Assembly (NCBI RefSeq): GCF_017833525.1
Contig: NZ_JAFICD010000003.1
Span: 372,001-436,000, forward strand
Length of the DNA stretch: 64,000 bases
Source: Duganella sp. 1411
GTDB lineage: Bacteria > Pseudomonadota > Gammaproteobacteria > Burkholderiales > Burkholderiaceae_D
Direction: 5' to 3'
Both the position numbers and the translations under genes were made by a program. The notes beneath the pieces were generated by a model, which saw nothing but the letters and a program-made list of their open reading frames with translations, searched no databases and was not told the origin of the DNA. Below are positions 1 through 8,729 of this stretch, one piece after another. Position 1 is the first letter of the stretch. Every line of letters starts with the position of its first letter.

Positions 1-584
1 TAGATATCGCGCGACCGCAGCGTAACGGTGTAAGGCACACGGGGCAACGCGGCGTGCAGCTGTGCCAAAGCGTCCACATCCCAGGCGAACAGAAAAGGGC
101 AATGGATATGATCTGGCGAAAAAGTCTGGTATTTCAGGACATATTCGCTTTTCGAAACGGAAATATTATTTTTACGAATTCCATCAATGAAAATTTCCCA
201 ACGCTCAGCGACCTGTTTTTTTGTTTTTTCGAAAAAAGACAAGCCCGAAAATTTCTTCGTGAAAATACGCTTCAGTTCGGCATCGACGTCCCGGTCTTTT
301 ATGAAGTTAAACCAGAAGAAATTCCGATAATGCTTACCTCTGCTCGCCCACAGAAAACGCAACGCAATGTTCAATTGCTCGGACAGTGCAATCTTTTTCA
401 AGCCAAAACATACGACATTCCCCAACAAGCCCTCATCGATGATTTTGCCGTTCAGATTAGACAGGTCTGACCAGTTTGAAATAATGCGGACCTCGTGCCC
501 CGCGCGCTTCAGATATAAAATTTCCTCAAGAATAAATGTCTCGGTCGGTTTGGGAAACGTATTTCTAATGTAAGCAATTTTCAT
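1..584 (-). CDS. Glycosyltransferase, GT4/GT-B N-terminal half (partial, runs off left edge)
   Basis: Reading leftward from an ATG at 584-582 there is an open frame of 194 codons to the window edge with no stop. It begins MKIAYIRNTFPKPTETFILE, the usual opening of GT-B sugar transferases of exopolysaccharide clusters, which bind donor and acceptor in two Rossmann-like domains. Near the edge the frame reads IHCPFLFAWDVDALAQLHA and then PYTVTLRSRDI, matching the family pattern of an H-x-H-like segment followed by P-Y-x-x-T-x-H-x-x-D. The donor-binding C-terminal half lies outside the window. Codon use is AT-rich compared with the core genes further right, as is common in polysaccharide islands. 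It is divergent from the epimerase at 948. The product sugar cannot be predicted. Confidence 0.75.
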   Translation of the reverse strand, partial: MKIAYIRNTFPKPTETFILEEILYLKRAGHEVRIISNWSDLSNLNGKIIDEGLLGNVVCFGLKKIALSEQLNIALRFLWASRGKHYRNFFWFNFIKDRDVDAELKRIFTKKFSGLSFFEKTKKQVAERWEIFIDGIRKNNISVSKSEYVLKYQTFSPDHIHCPFLFAWDVDALAQLHAALPRVPYTVTLRSRDI

Positions 585-947
585 GTTTTTCTGTCGAGCT
601 TCAAATCCAAGTGCGCGAATGAACACTCCCTCGCGCAGCGCTACGTACCCAGCGAATTATGTTATTGGATCGCAATTTATCATCAATTCCTATCAAATAG
701 CTAGTAATTTAGAAATATTTTCCGTTGTGACATTTTGATAGAATTTGCGCAACTTTACCCTGTATGATCTCGCAACAGTTCCGAATAAAAATATTTTCGA
801 AATGATATTTGTGTGTTATTTTTGACAATGCAAATATACAGTATTCACATCCCTGAAAACGGCCAATCTACAAACCATATTGCGATGTGGCCGAAGGAGT
901 GCACCTATTCGGGCTGCCTATTATTACTACTAAGTGGGGACAATTTA
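585..947. other. AT-rich divergent intergenic region
   Basis: This 363-bp stretch separates the leftward glycosyltransferase from the rightward epimerase and is much richer in A+T than the surroundings. A TTGACA hexamer is at 822-827, but no convincing -10 sits at the right distance. I see no gene; a frame open from 813 is only an upstream extension of the epimerase frame. Promoters for both flanking genes probably lie here. Confidence 0.5.
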
Positions 948-1991
948 ATGGCAAACGTTTTAGTCACAGGCGCAGCCGGTTTTATAGGTAGCGCTGTTTC
1001 TGCCCGCTTGGCCACGATGGGCCATCGTGTGGTGGGTTGCGATAATTTCAATGACTATTACCCCCCCCGCCTGAAACATGAACGGGTAGCAGCGTTGCTC
1101 ACACCACTTGGCGTGGAGTGTCGTGACATCGAGTTGGGTGATGAAAGGCAGGTTCAAACACTGTTTGCCAGCGCCGCGCCGACACTGGTCGTCCACTTGG
1201 CCGCGCAAGCGGGGGTTCGCTATTCGCTGAAAAAACCACAGGCCTACGTGCAGTCCAATTTGGTTGCGTTCGGTCAAATGTTGGAGGCATGTCGCACACA
1301 CCAGATCGAGCACTTCGTCTATGCCAGCAGCAGCAGCGTCTACGGCTCGAATGCCAAGGTGCCATTCTGCGAAGATGACGTGACCGACACACCTATTTCC
1401 CTCTATGCCGCCACCAAGAAGTCGAACGAATTGATGGCCCATTCGTACAGCAGCCTTTATCAACTGGCCATGACTGGCATGCGCCTGTTCACCGCTTATG
1501 GCCCGTGGGGCAGGCCGGACATGGCGTACTTCAGTTTTGCGGATAAGATGATGGCGCAGCAAACAATACCAGTGTTCGCACAGGGCCAGCTCTCGCGCGA
1601 CTTCACCTACATCGATGACGTTGTCGAATCCGTCGTGCGGCTGCTGTTCAAGCCTCAACCGGGTGGTACGCAAGCGCCGCACGCTGTCTTCAATGTCGGG
1701 AACAGCAACCCGCGCCCACTGATGGAGTTTATCGGCATACTGGAAAATGCTCTGGGCGTCGTCGCCAACAAGCAGTTCCTTCCCATGCAGCCGGGCGACC
1801 TGTCGGCTACCTACGCGGATGTAAGTAAATTGCAACAGTGGATAGACTTTACGCCGAGTGTTTCCCTCGAAACAGGGTTGCAAGAGTTCGCAAAGTGGTT
1901 TCGCAGATGGAACGCGGAATGCCCGAAACCGGCGTCGGAAATCCGCTTGGAACCCCGCTCCAATCCCTATCGAGAAGTAGTGGCGATGTAG
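948..1991 (+). CDS. NAD-dependent epimerase, UDP-glucuronate 4-epimerase-like
   Basis: An extended short-chain dehydrogenase of 347 residues that probably interconverts UDP-glucuronate and UDP-galacturonate for surface polysaccharide. The NAD-binding GAAGFIG motif is at residues 8-14. The catalytic pair is in YAATK (Tyr153, Lys157), with the upstream serines in YASSSSVYG. The segment MRLFTAYGPWGRPDMA is typical of CapI/GAE-type epimerases rather than plain GalE. The frame is open upstream to 813, but ATG at 948 is preferred because GGGGA stands just upstream and the Rossmann strand begins at residue 3. It lies beside glycosyltransferases, which supports the pathway. The exact hexuronic or hexose substrate is an inference. 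Confidence 0.85.
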   Translation: MANVLVTGAAGFIGSAVSARLATMGHRVVGCDNFNDYYPPRLKHERVAALLTPLGVECRDIELGDERQVQTLFASAAPTLVVHLAAQAGVRYSLKKPQAYVQSNLVAFGQMLEACRTHQIEHFVYASSSSVYGSNAKVPFCEDDVTDTPISLYAATKKSNELMAHSYSSLYQLAMTGMRLFTAYGPWGRPDMAYFSFADKMMAQQTIPVFAQGQLSRDFTYIDDVVESVVRLLFKPQPGGTQAPHAVFNVGNSNPRPLMEFIGILENALGVVANKQFLPMQPGDLSATYADVSKLQQWIDFTPSVSLETGLQEFAKWFRRWNAECPKPASEIRLEPRSNPYREVVAM

Positions 1992-2096
1992 CCGATGCAA
2001 ACGTGTCGCCCTCCAATGCCAGGGCGCCACCGGCCATATTTTCGCCCAGGCACCACGCCCACTCCTGTACATGAAATCCCAATTTGGAAAGTTATA

Positions 2097-3014
2097 ATGA
2101 GAACGCTTAGACTCGCCATCACGATCGGCGCGCTGTCCCTGATCGCAACGACGACGCATGCGGAAACGGGGGTTTTTCCCGTGTTGAGGGTCAGCACCGA
2201 ACGGGGGCAGATACTGTTAGTAGGTAGCAATCATCTTGCGCCTTCAAATATTTATACCAAACAAGCCGAGCAAGTGATGTCGGGCGCGAAGAGCTTATGT
2301 CTGGAGGCATCGCCCAGCGAAAAAGAGGCCGCCAGGCGGGCCTGGCGGGCCACCATGCTTAATGCCACAGGTCGCACAATAGCTCAACGGCATGGTCAAC
2401 AGCTCGCCGACAACATCACCCGCGCGCTCGCCTGGAATCCTCTGATCGCCGACAAGCTGAACAATTTTTCCGACCAGGCACTGGCGACGTTTCTGTGGTT
2501 ATTACCCCCATCTGAACAGCTGGCTCCGCCGTTACCCCTGCAACCAGGCTACTCGATCGACGCCGCCTTGCTGGCGTTAGCCGGACAACGCGATGCGAAA
2601 GTCGCCTCCATCGAGGATCTGGATGCAGTGCCCAAAGCCATCTCCCGCATCACAGAAAAGGAGTGGACAGAGTACCTACGCATGAGCGTTGAGCTCTCGA
2701 AATGCAAAGATTGCTTGCGTGACATGGCCAGCCACATGGCGCAGCAATACGCCAAATCGACCGACTATGACGCCGCGTATCAGGAAATGCGCGCCGCATT
2801 CGGTCCCAACGACAAGTTGTTCGACCTTTTTGATCGCATCACTCTGCGCATACGGAATCAAGGCATGGCCAACAATATGTATGCGCGCGCGCTGGGCCGT
2901 AACGAATGCGACGTGGTAGCCATCGGCACGGCGCATCTGGGCGGACCAAATGGCGTGGTTGCACTATTGAGAAAAATGGGAGCCACCGTCACGCCGGCGG
3001 CCACGGAGGAGTGA
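2097..3014 (+). CDS. TraB/GumN family protein (exported)
   Basis: A 305-residue protein with an N-terminal signal peptide (MRTLRLAITIGALSLIATTTHA). It carries the two hallmark family motifs: a GSNH segment near the N-terminus (LLVGSNHLAP) and GTAHLGG near the C-terminus. The TraB/GumN family resembles the erythromycin-esterase/Tiki fold and binds metal; GumN members occur in xanthan and other exopolysaccharide clusters, but no reaction is established for this branch. The start at 2097 was chosen because the signal peptide begins there; the frame is open about 100 bases further up. A second TraB/GumN gene lies at 21281-22198. Confidence 0.75.
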   Translation: MRTLRLAITIGALSLIATTTHAETGVFPVLRVSTERGQILLVGSNHLAPSNIYTKQAEQVMSGAKSLCLEASPSEKEAARRAWRATMLNATGRTIAQRHGQQLADNITRALAWNPLIADKLNNFSDQALATFLWLLPPSEQLAPPLPLQPGYSIDAALLALAGQRDAKVASIEDLDAVPKAISRITEKEWTEYLRMSVELSKCKDCLRDMASHMAQQYAKSTDYDAAYQEMRAAFGPNDKLFDLFDRITLRIRNQGMANNMYARALGRNECDVVAIGTAHLGGPNGVVALLRKMGATVTPAATEE

Positions 3015-3019
3015 GGCGC

Positions 3020-3847
3020 CTAGATGGTCGCCAGTTCAAAGCCGATGTCCGACAAAAGGGCTTTGGCCTTTAAAAACAATCCCGCGTTGTATTTTATTTC
3101 TTTCCCATACGCGGGATGCCAGTACTTAATAGGACCATTGAAATGCAAAACACCGACATCCTCCACGTCTATGCCTAGTTCCTGTGACTCAAAGAAAACT
3201 TCCCTTTGTGAAACATTCCACTTTTTTCCAATTTCCAAATTACTCTTATCAAAAACACCATTCAGAACTTCTTGGTCGTTGAACTTCATCTTGTGATTGT
3301 TTTTTTGATACCAAGCTAGAAATTCGTCTTCGATGTTGCTTTTACGCCACTTTTCTAAATCACACAACAAGACACCAGAATTAAAGTAGCGCTGTTGCAG
3401 GCCAAGACGCACTTTTCCGGCTAGCACCTGTGTGGCTGTCCAAGTGGCGCCAAGGTGATTCTCTCCGAAATCTACTTCAAAAAGCTTGCCAAGATCGTCA
3501 ATCACTAGGGTGTCGCTATCGAGATAAATCAGCTTATTTACATCGGCAAGGATGCGATGCATAAGAAGCTTTGTATACGCCGCCTTGCTCACATGGGGAT
3601 ATCCCCTCAGCGAGAAGTTCTCGAGCCAGGACCGGAACCGGGCCGGCACATCGGCAATAGTTATGTGGGGAGAAATCCCCCGCAATTCCTGCGCCTGCGC
3701 CTCCGTTATTCCTATGTCGATAACGTTAATCGATATTTGCGCAGAGCTTAATAAAGCCGACTTGATGGTATTTTTTGCCCCGCAGATGCCGTTCTGATCC
3801 ACGATGATGGCGACATGGACTGCACTAGGCTTGATACTAGCTGGCAT
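3020..3847 (-). CDS. Glycosyltransferase family 8
   Basis: A 275-residue GT-A-fold retaining glycosyltransferase, expected to move a galactosyl or glucosyl unit onto lipopolysaccharide or another surface glycan in the cytoplasm. The metal-binding DxD motif is YLDSDTLV, with DSD at residues 110-112. Further family hallmarks are YFNSGVLLCDLEKWR, NDQEVLN and the C-terminal HFNGPIKYWH, whose histidine usually completes the metal site. It converges with the TraB/GumN gene with only five bases between the stops. Base composition is AT-richer than the genome core, like the left-edge glycosyltransferase, and suggests the whole polysaccharide patch was acquired or is variable. Confidence 0.88.
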   Translation of the reverse strand: MPASIKPSAVHVAIIVDQNGICGAKNTIKSALLSSAQISINVIDIGITEAQAQELRGISPHITIADVPARFRSWLENFSLRGYPHVSKAAYTKLLMHRILADVNKLIYLDSDTLVIDDLGKLFEVDFGENHLGATWTATQVLAGKVRLGLQQRYFNSGVLLCDLEKWRKSNIEDEFLAWYQKNNHKMKFNDQEVLNGVFDKSNLEIGKKWNVSQREVFFESQELGIDVEDVGVLHFNGPIKYWHPAYGKEIKYNAGLFLKAKALLSDIGFELATI

Positions 3848-4201
3848 TTACTCAGCCCTTTCCTGATTAAGTTATTCTGGACCGACGTCGGTTACTGACT
3901 TTAATATCACAATGCATTTTCCCTTGTTTCTAATCAATATGCAATATTGAGAATTGTGTTTTTTTACTAGGCGCTACCAACAGCGTCGGCGAACGATGTT
4001 GTGCGAGCCCAGCGCCGAAAGATATGCGGGAATCCAGCCAGATCCGGATTATCTTTATCTTCAGCGAGGGGGGACGAACAATAGGATAGACGACGTGATT
4101 ATCGATAGCGGCCGGCTTGGCGGCAGCAGCCTAAGGATGAACACTGACGGTCCGGTCATGCTAATTATTGGCGTGTATTCGCCAATTTTCGGCACGGGAC
4201 G
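3848..4201. other. Intergenic region with no recognisable gene
   Basis: This 354-bp gap lies between the start of the GT8 gene and the 3' end of the Crp/Fnr gene. The first 100 bases are AT-rich and may hold the GT8 promoter. The rest is GC-richer and contains only short frames with no family resemblance. A small hairpin near its right end is listed separately. Confidence 0.5.
4167..4189. terminator. Weak hairpin downstream of Crp/Fnr gene
   Basis: Arms ATTGGCG and CGCCAAT enclose a six-base loop and are followed on the plus strand by TTTT. It lies about 15 bases beyond the stop of the leftward Crp/Fnr gene. The T-run is on the plus side, so it is not an ideal terminator for that gene. Confidence 0.3.
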
Positions 4202-4890
4202 TCAGGATTCGTAGCGCCGCAGTCCTTCCAGATCGAGTATGCGGATGCCGCCGTAATCGACGCGCAGCAAGCCTTGTTTCTCCAGCAGGTGCAAAGCCTG
4301 ATGCGCGCGCTGGCGCGACGCGCCCGAAAGAAGCCCTAATTCTTCCTGGGATATTTGAATCAGTTTTTCCAGTCCTGGATAAAGGTGGGAATTAAACATC
4401 GACGCCAGGCATCGGGCAACCCGGGTATCGGGATTAAGCAGCCGGTCGTTTTCCACCATGCCGATGAATTGTCCGAGGCGCTCGTTCAATTGCATTAGCA
4501 AGAAGCGCGTAAAGGCAAACTCGAATCCAGCAACCACATGAATGTCGCGGCCGGCATGCGCGCGATACGGGCATCGCGCAATGCCATCGCGTCATATTTC
4601 AGAATCTCGTTCTTTAATATCGAGCCTTCGCCAAACCAGCCGCCAGCCGGCACGCCGGTGAAACTCACGCTTTTACCGGAGCGCGAGAAGTTATTCATCT
4701 TGACCATGCCGTCGATAATACCGAGCCAATTCTCGACCATCTCCCCCTTGCGGCAAACATAACCACCCTTGGGCACAAAGGTTTCAAAGGTATCGGCCTC
4801 GACGCGCGCCATTTGTTCCGGCGTCAGGCTTTGCGCCCAGATCGCCGACCGCAAAGCTTCCTTGAGGGAGGGTGGAGGTTGATCAGGCAT
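4202..4890 (-). pseudogene. Crp/Fnr family regulator split by a single-base frameshift
   Basis: Two overlapping frames together give one regulator of about 230 residues. The first (4890 leftward) carries the cyclic-nucleotide-like sensor domain, with YVCRKGEMVENWLGIIDGMV and GGWFGEGSILKNE, and then ends prematurely in LPLRASC. The second frame continues with FTRFLLMQLNERLGQFIGM, the dimerisation helix, and the winged helix QISQEELGLLSGASRQRAHQ ending at 4202. Restoring one T in the coding-strand run at 4511-4513 rejoins them as LPFTRFLLMQ. Either the gene is broken or the base is an assembly error. It is divergent from the acyl-CoA synthetase operon and is the obvious candidate regulator of it. 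The members of this family next to such operons have no assigned effector that I can name. Confidence 0.8.
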
Positions 4891-4921
4891 TATTGCGTCG
4901 CACCATAGAAAAGTCGGTCAA

Positions 4922-4939
4922 TTGTCATCGAAACGACAA
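4922..4939. promoter_or_regulatory. Putative Crp/Fnr-type operator
   Basis: A dyad TTGTC-N8-GACAA lies in the 127-bp space between the divergent Crp/Fnr gene and the acyl-CoA synthetase. Its centre (4930.5) falls at -41.5 if transcription starts seven bases after the TAATAT at 4960-4965. That is the class II activator position of CRP and FNR. No good -35 hexamer is present, which fits an activated promoter. The start site is assumed, not measured. Confidence 0.45.
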
Positions 4940-4959
4940 CACAGGTCTTTGTTGCAGGC

Positions 4960-4965
4960 TAATAT
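4960..4965 (+). promoter_or_regulatory. Putative -10 box of the acyl-CoA synthetase/ABC operon
   Basis: TAATAT matches the sigma-70 -10 consensus at four to five positions and is the best candidate upstream of 5018. The segment 17 bases upstream does not resemble a -35 hexamer, so activation by the neighbouring Crp/Fnr protein is plausible. Confidence 0.4.
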
Positions 4966-5017
4966 CATCACACAAGAAGCTGTACACAAGTACAAGAAAA
5001 GCAACCGGAGACAACTG

Positions 5018-6961
5018 GTGCAAGACGATCACGAGACTTTTCCTCGCCGCCTGCTCGCGCACGGCCAGGTCAGACCGGGCAAACCCGCGTTCCGCGAAAA
5101 ACACCTGGGCATCTGGCAAAGCTGGAACTGGGCGCAGGTAAACGATGAAGTGCGCGCGCTGGCCTGCGGACTGGCGGCGCTGGGGTTCGAACGCGGCATG
5201 AACCTGGCCATCATCGGCGACAACCGACCGCGCCTCTATTGGGCGATGCTGGCGGCGCAGTGTCTCGGCGGCGTGCCGGTGCCGCTCTACCAGGACGCTC
5301 CGGCCACCGACATGGCCTACGTGCTCGAAAACGCTGAAATCCACTACGCCATCGTCGAAGACCAGGAGCAGGTCGACAAGTTGATGGAATTGCAAACGCT
5401 TTACCCGCACATCCGCCACATCGCCTACGACGACGAACGCGGCATGCGCCACTACCGTCAAGCGGGACTGCTCTCCTTCGCCCGCCTGCAGGAACTGGGG
5501 CGCGAGTGGGACAGAACCCATCCCGGCATGTTCGACGCCGCCGTCGATGCCGGCAAAGGCGGCGACAACGCCATCATCCTCTACACCTCCGGCACCACCG
5601 GCAAGCCGAAAGGCGTGTGCCAGACCCACGCCGCGCTGATCGCGGCCGGCACCGGCGGCGTCAATTTCGAGAACCTCACCGACGCCGAGGACATCCTGTC
5701 GTATCTGCCGATGGCGTGGGTGGGCGACTGCCTGTTCTCCTTCGCGCAGGCGATGACGGCCGGCTTTACCGTCAACTGCCCCGAATCGGGCGACACCGTC
5801 ATGACCGACATGCGCGAAATCGGCCCTACTTACTACTTCGCTCCGCCGCGCGTGTTCGAGAACATGCTCACTACGGTGATGATACGGATGGAGGACGCCG
5901 GCGCCGTCAAACGCGCCATGTTCCGCCACTTTATGGCGGTGGCGCGCCGCAGCGGCGCGGCGATCCTGGACGGCAAACCGGTGCCGCTGACCGAGCGCCT
6001 GTCGTATGCGCTGGGCCGGGTTCTGGTCTATGGACCGCTGAAGAACGTGCTCGGATTGTCGCGCGTGCGGGTCGCCTACACGGCCGGCGCCGCGATAGGA
6101 CCGGATCTGTTCCGCTTCTATCGCTCCATCGGCGTCAATCTGAAGCAGTTTTACGGCTCGACCGAAACCTGCGCCTACATTTGCCTGCAGCCGGACGGCC
6201 AGATCAAATTCGACAGCGTCGGCCTGCCGGCGCCCGGCGTGGAGGTCAAACTGGCGGACAACGGCGAAGTGCTGGTGAAATCGCCAACACTGATGGATTG
6301 CTACTACAAACGCCCCGACGCCACCTGCGAGGCGATCGACGCGCAGGGCTACTTCCACACCGGCGACGCCGGTTTGTTCGACCACGAAGGCCATCTGAAA
6401 ATCATCGACCGCGCCGCCGATGTGGGCAGGATGAACAATGGCGCCATCTTCGCGCCCAACTTCATCGAAAACAAACTCAAGTTCTTCCCGTTTATCAAAG
6501 AGGCGGTGGTGTTCGGCCATGGACGCGACGAGGTCTGCGCCTTCATCAACATCGACATCGAGGCCGTGGGCAACTGGGCCGAAAGGCGCGGCATCGCTTA
6601 TTCCGGCTACACGGACCTGGCGGCGCATCCGCAGGTCTACGGCCTGGTACGCGACTGCATCGAGCAGGTCAACGCCGATCTCGCCGCCGAGCCGATGATG
6701 GGCGATACCCAGATCCACCGCTATCTGGTGCTGCACAAGGAGCTCGATCCCGACGACGACGAACTGACGCGAACGCGCAAGGTGCGGCGCAAATTCATCG
6801 CCGAAAAATACGCGGTGCTGATCGACGCGCTCCACGGCGACAAGGCGTCGCAATACATCGAGACGCAGGTGAAGTTTGAAGACGGCCGCACGGGCCTGGT
6901 GGCGGCGGATCTGAAGATAGAGCGCTGCAAGACCTTCCCCGCGGTCCAAGCGGCGGCATGA
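5018..6961 (+). CDS. AMP-binding acyl-CoA synthetase (long-chain type)
   Basis: An adenylate-forming ligase of 647 residues that activates a carboxylic acid to its CoA thioester with ATP. The P-loop-like motif YTSGTTGKPKG is near residue 190, the YGSTE motif near 380 and the TGD motif near 450. The insertion pattern and length match long-chain fatty-acyl-CoA synthetases of the FadD15/ACSL type. GTG at 5018 is preferred over upstream starts because GGAG stands seven bases before it and the next residues begin the family N-terminus. The stop overlaps the start of the ABC ATPase gene (ATGA), so the operon is translationally coupled. Its position as first gene of an importer operon suggests it activates the imported acid. 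The actual substrate is unknown. Confidence 0.85.
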   Translation: MQDDHETFPRRLLAHGQVRPGKPAFREKHLGIWQSWNWAQVNDEVRALACGLAALGFERGMNLAIIGDNRPRLYWAMLAAQCLGGVPVPLYQDAPATDMAYVLENAEIHYAIVEDQEQVDKLMELQTLYPHIRHIAYDDERGMRHYRQAGLLSFARLQELGREWDRTHPGMFDAAVDAGKGGDNAIILYTSGTTGKPKGVCQTHAALIAAGTGGVNFENLTDAEDILSYLPMAWVGDCLFSFAQAMTAGFTVNCPESGDTVMTDMREIGPTYYFAPPRVFENMLTTVMIRMEDAGAVKRAMFRHFMAVARRSGAAILDGKPVPLTERLSYALGRVLVYGPLKNVLGLSRVRVAYTAGAAIGPDLFRFYRSIGVNLKQFYGSTETCAYICLQPDGQIKFDSVGLPAPGVEVKLADNGEVLVKSPTLMDCYYKRPDATCEAIDAQGYFHTGDAGLFDHEGHLKIIDRAADVGRMNNGAIFAPNFIENKLKFFPFIKEAVVFGHGRDEVCAFINIDIEAVGNWAERRGIAYSGYTDLAAHPQVYGLVRDCIEQVNADLAAEPMMGDTQIHRYLVLHKELDPDDDELTRTRKVRRKFIAEKYAVLIDALHGDKASQYIETQVKFEDGRTGLVAADLKIERCKTFPAVQAAA

Positions 6962-7821
6962 CGGAGAGTGCGACCATGCAAATGAACGAACCAGACGCCC
7001 ACTTCGGCGCGGACGCTTTGACAAACATGGACAGCGGGCGCCGCGTCATCGGCGACGTGATACTCGACCTGAAAAACATCTCGCTGTCGTTCGGCGGCGT
7101 GAAGGCGCTGACCGATATCTCCTTCGACGTGAAGCGGCACGAAATCCGCGCCATCATCGGCCCGAACGGCGCCGGCAAAAGCTCCATGCTGAACGTGATC
7201 AACGGCGTGTACCGCCCGCAGCAGGGAGAGATCGTCTACCAAGGCCGGCACCGCAAGAATATGGACTGCCACACCGCCGCCAAATCGGGCATCGCGCGCA
7301 CCTTCCAGAATATCGCGCTGTTCAAGGGGATGACGGTCCTCGACAACATCATGACCGGCCGTAACCTCAAGATGAAGTCCAACTTCCTGATGCAGGCGCT
7401 GTACTGGGGCCCGGCGCGGCGCGAGGAGATCGCGCACCGCGTCAAGGCCGAGGAGATCATCGATTTCCTGGAGATCCAGGCGATCCGCAAGACGCCCGTG
7501 GGCCGCCTGCCGTACGGGCTGCAAAAGCGCGTGGAACTGGGGCGCGCGCTGGCCGCCGAGCCGGAAATCCTGCTGCTCGACGAGCCGATGGCCGGCATGA
7601 ACGTGGAAGAGAAGCAGGACATGTGCCGCTTCATCCTCGACGTCAACGACCAATTCGGCACCACCATCGTGCTGATCGAGCACGATATGGGCGTGGTGAT
7701 GGATATCTCGGACCGCGTGGTGGTGCTCGACTATGGCCGCAAGATCGGCGACGGCACGCCCGACGAGGTGCGCAGCAATCAGGATGTCATCAACGCCTAC
7801 CTCGGAGTCGCCCATTCATGA
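6958..7821 (+). CDS. Branched-chain-type ABC transporter ATPase (LivG-like)
   Basis: A 287-residue cytoplasmic ATPase of the LivG class. The Walker A motif GPNGAGKS is at residues 68-75, the signature region reads LPYGLQKRVELGRALA in place of LSGGQ, Walker B is ILLLDEPMAGM, and the switch histidine is in LIEHDMG. The degenerate signature (PYGLQ) is usual for LivG-type subunits. A roughly 30-residue N-terminal extension precedes the domain. The gene overlaps the previous one by four bases and its TGA overlaps the ATG of the LivH-like permease. It should energise import together with the LivF-like ATPase at 11149. Confidence 0.92.
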   Translation: MTESATMQMNEPDAHFGADALTNMDSGRRVIGDVILDLKNISLSFGGVKALTDISFDVKRHEIRAIIGPNGAGKSSMLNVINGVYRPQQGEIVYQGRHRKNMDCHTAAKSGIARTFQNIALFKGMTVLDNIMTGRNLKMKSNFLMQALYWGPARREEIAHRVKAEEIIDFLEIQAIRKTPVGRLPYGLQKRVELGRALAAEPEILLLDEPMAGMNVEEKQDMCRFILDVNDQFGTTIVLIEHDMGVVMDISDRVVVLDYGRKIGDGTPDEVRSNQDVINAYLGVAHS

Positions 7822-8720
7822 ACATCAACTTCTTCTTCGAGGTGCTGATCGGCGGCCTGCTGTCCGGCGTCATGTACGCGCTGGTGGCGATCGGCTTTGT
7901 GCTGATCTACAAAGCCTCCGGCGTATTCAATTTCGCGCAGGGGGCGATGGTGTTCTTCGCCGCGCTGACTTGCGTCGGCATCATGGACAAATTCGGCGTG
8001 TCGCTGTGGGTGGCGATACCGCTGACGATCGTGGTGATGATACTGCTGGGGATAGCGATCGAAAAAGTGGTGCTGCGCCCGCTGGTCAACCAGCCCGAGA
8101 TCACGCTGTTCATGGCCACCATCGGCCTGGCCTTCTTCATCGAGGGATTGGCGCAACTGATGTGGGGCGCGCAGGTGCGCAAGCTGGAGCTGCCGATCGA
8201 GGACGTGCCGTCGCAGTACCTGATGGACCACTACAACCTGCTGGTGTCGCAGTTCGACATCATGGCGGCGGCGGTGTGCGGCGTCCTTGTCACTTCGCTG
8301 GCGCTGCTGTTCTCCAGGACCAAGGTGGGCCGCGCGCTGCGCGCCGTCGCCGACGATCACCAGGCCGCGCTGGCGGTGGGCATTCCGCTGCAGCGCATCT
8401 GGGCGGTGCTGTGGGCGGTGGCGGGCGTGGTCGCGCTGGTGGCCGGGCTGCTGTGGGGCGCGCGCAATGGCGTGCAGTTCGCGTTGACCTTCGTGGCGCT
8501 GAAGGCGCTGCCGGTGCTGATCCTCGGCGGCTTCACGTCGATGCCGGGCGCGATCGTCGGCGGCCTGATTATCGGCGCGTCGGAAAAACTGGCCGAGGTG
8601 TATATCGGCCCGCTGGTCGGCGGCGGGATCGAGGGCTGGTTCCCGTACGTGCTGGCGCTGATGTTCCTGCTGGTGCGGCCGGAAGGCCTGTTCGGCGAAA
8701 AAATCATCCGCAGAATTTAA
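7818..8720 (+). CDS. Branched-chain-type ABC permease (LivH-like)
   Basis: An inner-membrane permease of 300 residues with about eight hydrophobic helices. The opening LLSGVMYALVAIGFVLIYKA followed by GVFNFAQGAM is the LivH hallmark. ATG at 7818 overlaps the stop of the LivG-like gene by four bases. The conserved GLxxALRAVADDHQAA loop (around 8330-8370) is the predicted coupling helix that touches the ATPases. It pairs with the LivM-like permease that follows nine bases later. Confidence 0.92.
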   Translation: MNINFFFEVLIGGLLSGVMYALVAIGFVLIYKASGVFNFAQGAMVFFAALTCVGIMDKFGVSLWVAIPLTIVVMILLGIAIEKVVLRPLVNQPEITLFMATIGLAFFIEGLAQLMWGAQVRKLELPIEDVPSQYLMDHYNLLVSQFDIMAAAVCGVLVTSLALLFSRTKVGRALRAVADDHQAALAVGIPLQRIWAVLWAVAGVVALVAGLLWGARNGVQFALTFVALKALPVLILGGFTSMPGAIVGGLIIGASEKLAEVYIGPLVGGGIEGWFPYVLALMFLLVRPEGLFGEKIIRRI

Positions 8721-8729
8721 GAGGCGCAC

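Noticed and set aside
3954-4214. Small 86-codon frame in the gap before the Crp/Fnr gene
   Set aside because: No ribosome-binding site, no family resemblance and composition like random DNA.
4925-7024. Long leftward frame (699 codons) opposite the acyl-CoA synthetase
   Set aside because: It is a mirror of a clear ligase with conserved motifs, with arginine/histidine-rich low-complexity translation typical of GC-rich antisense frames.
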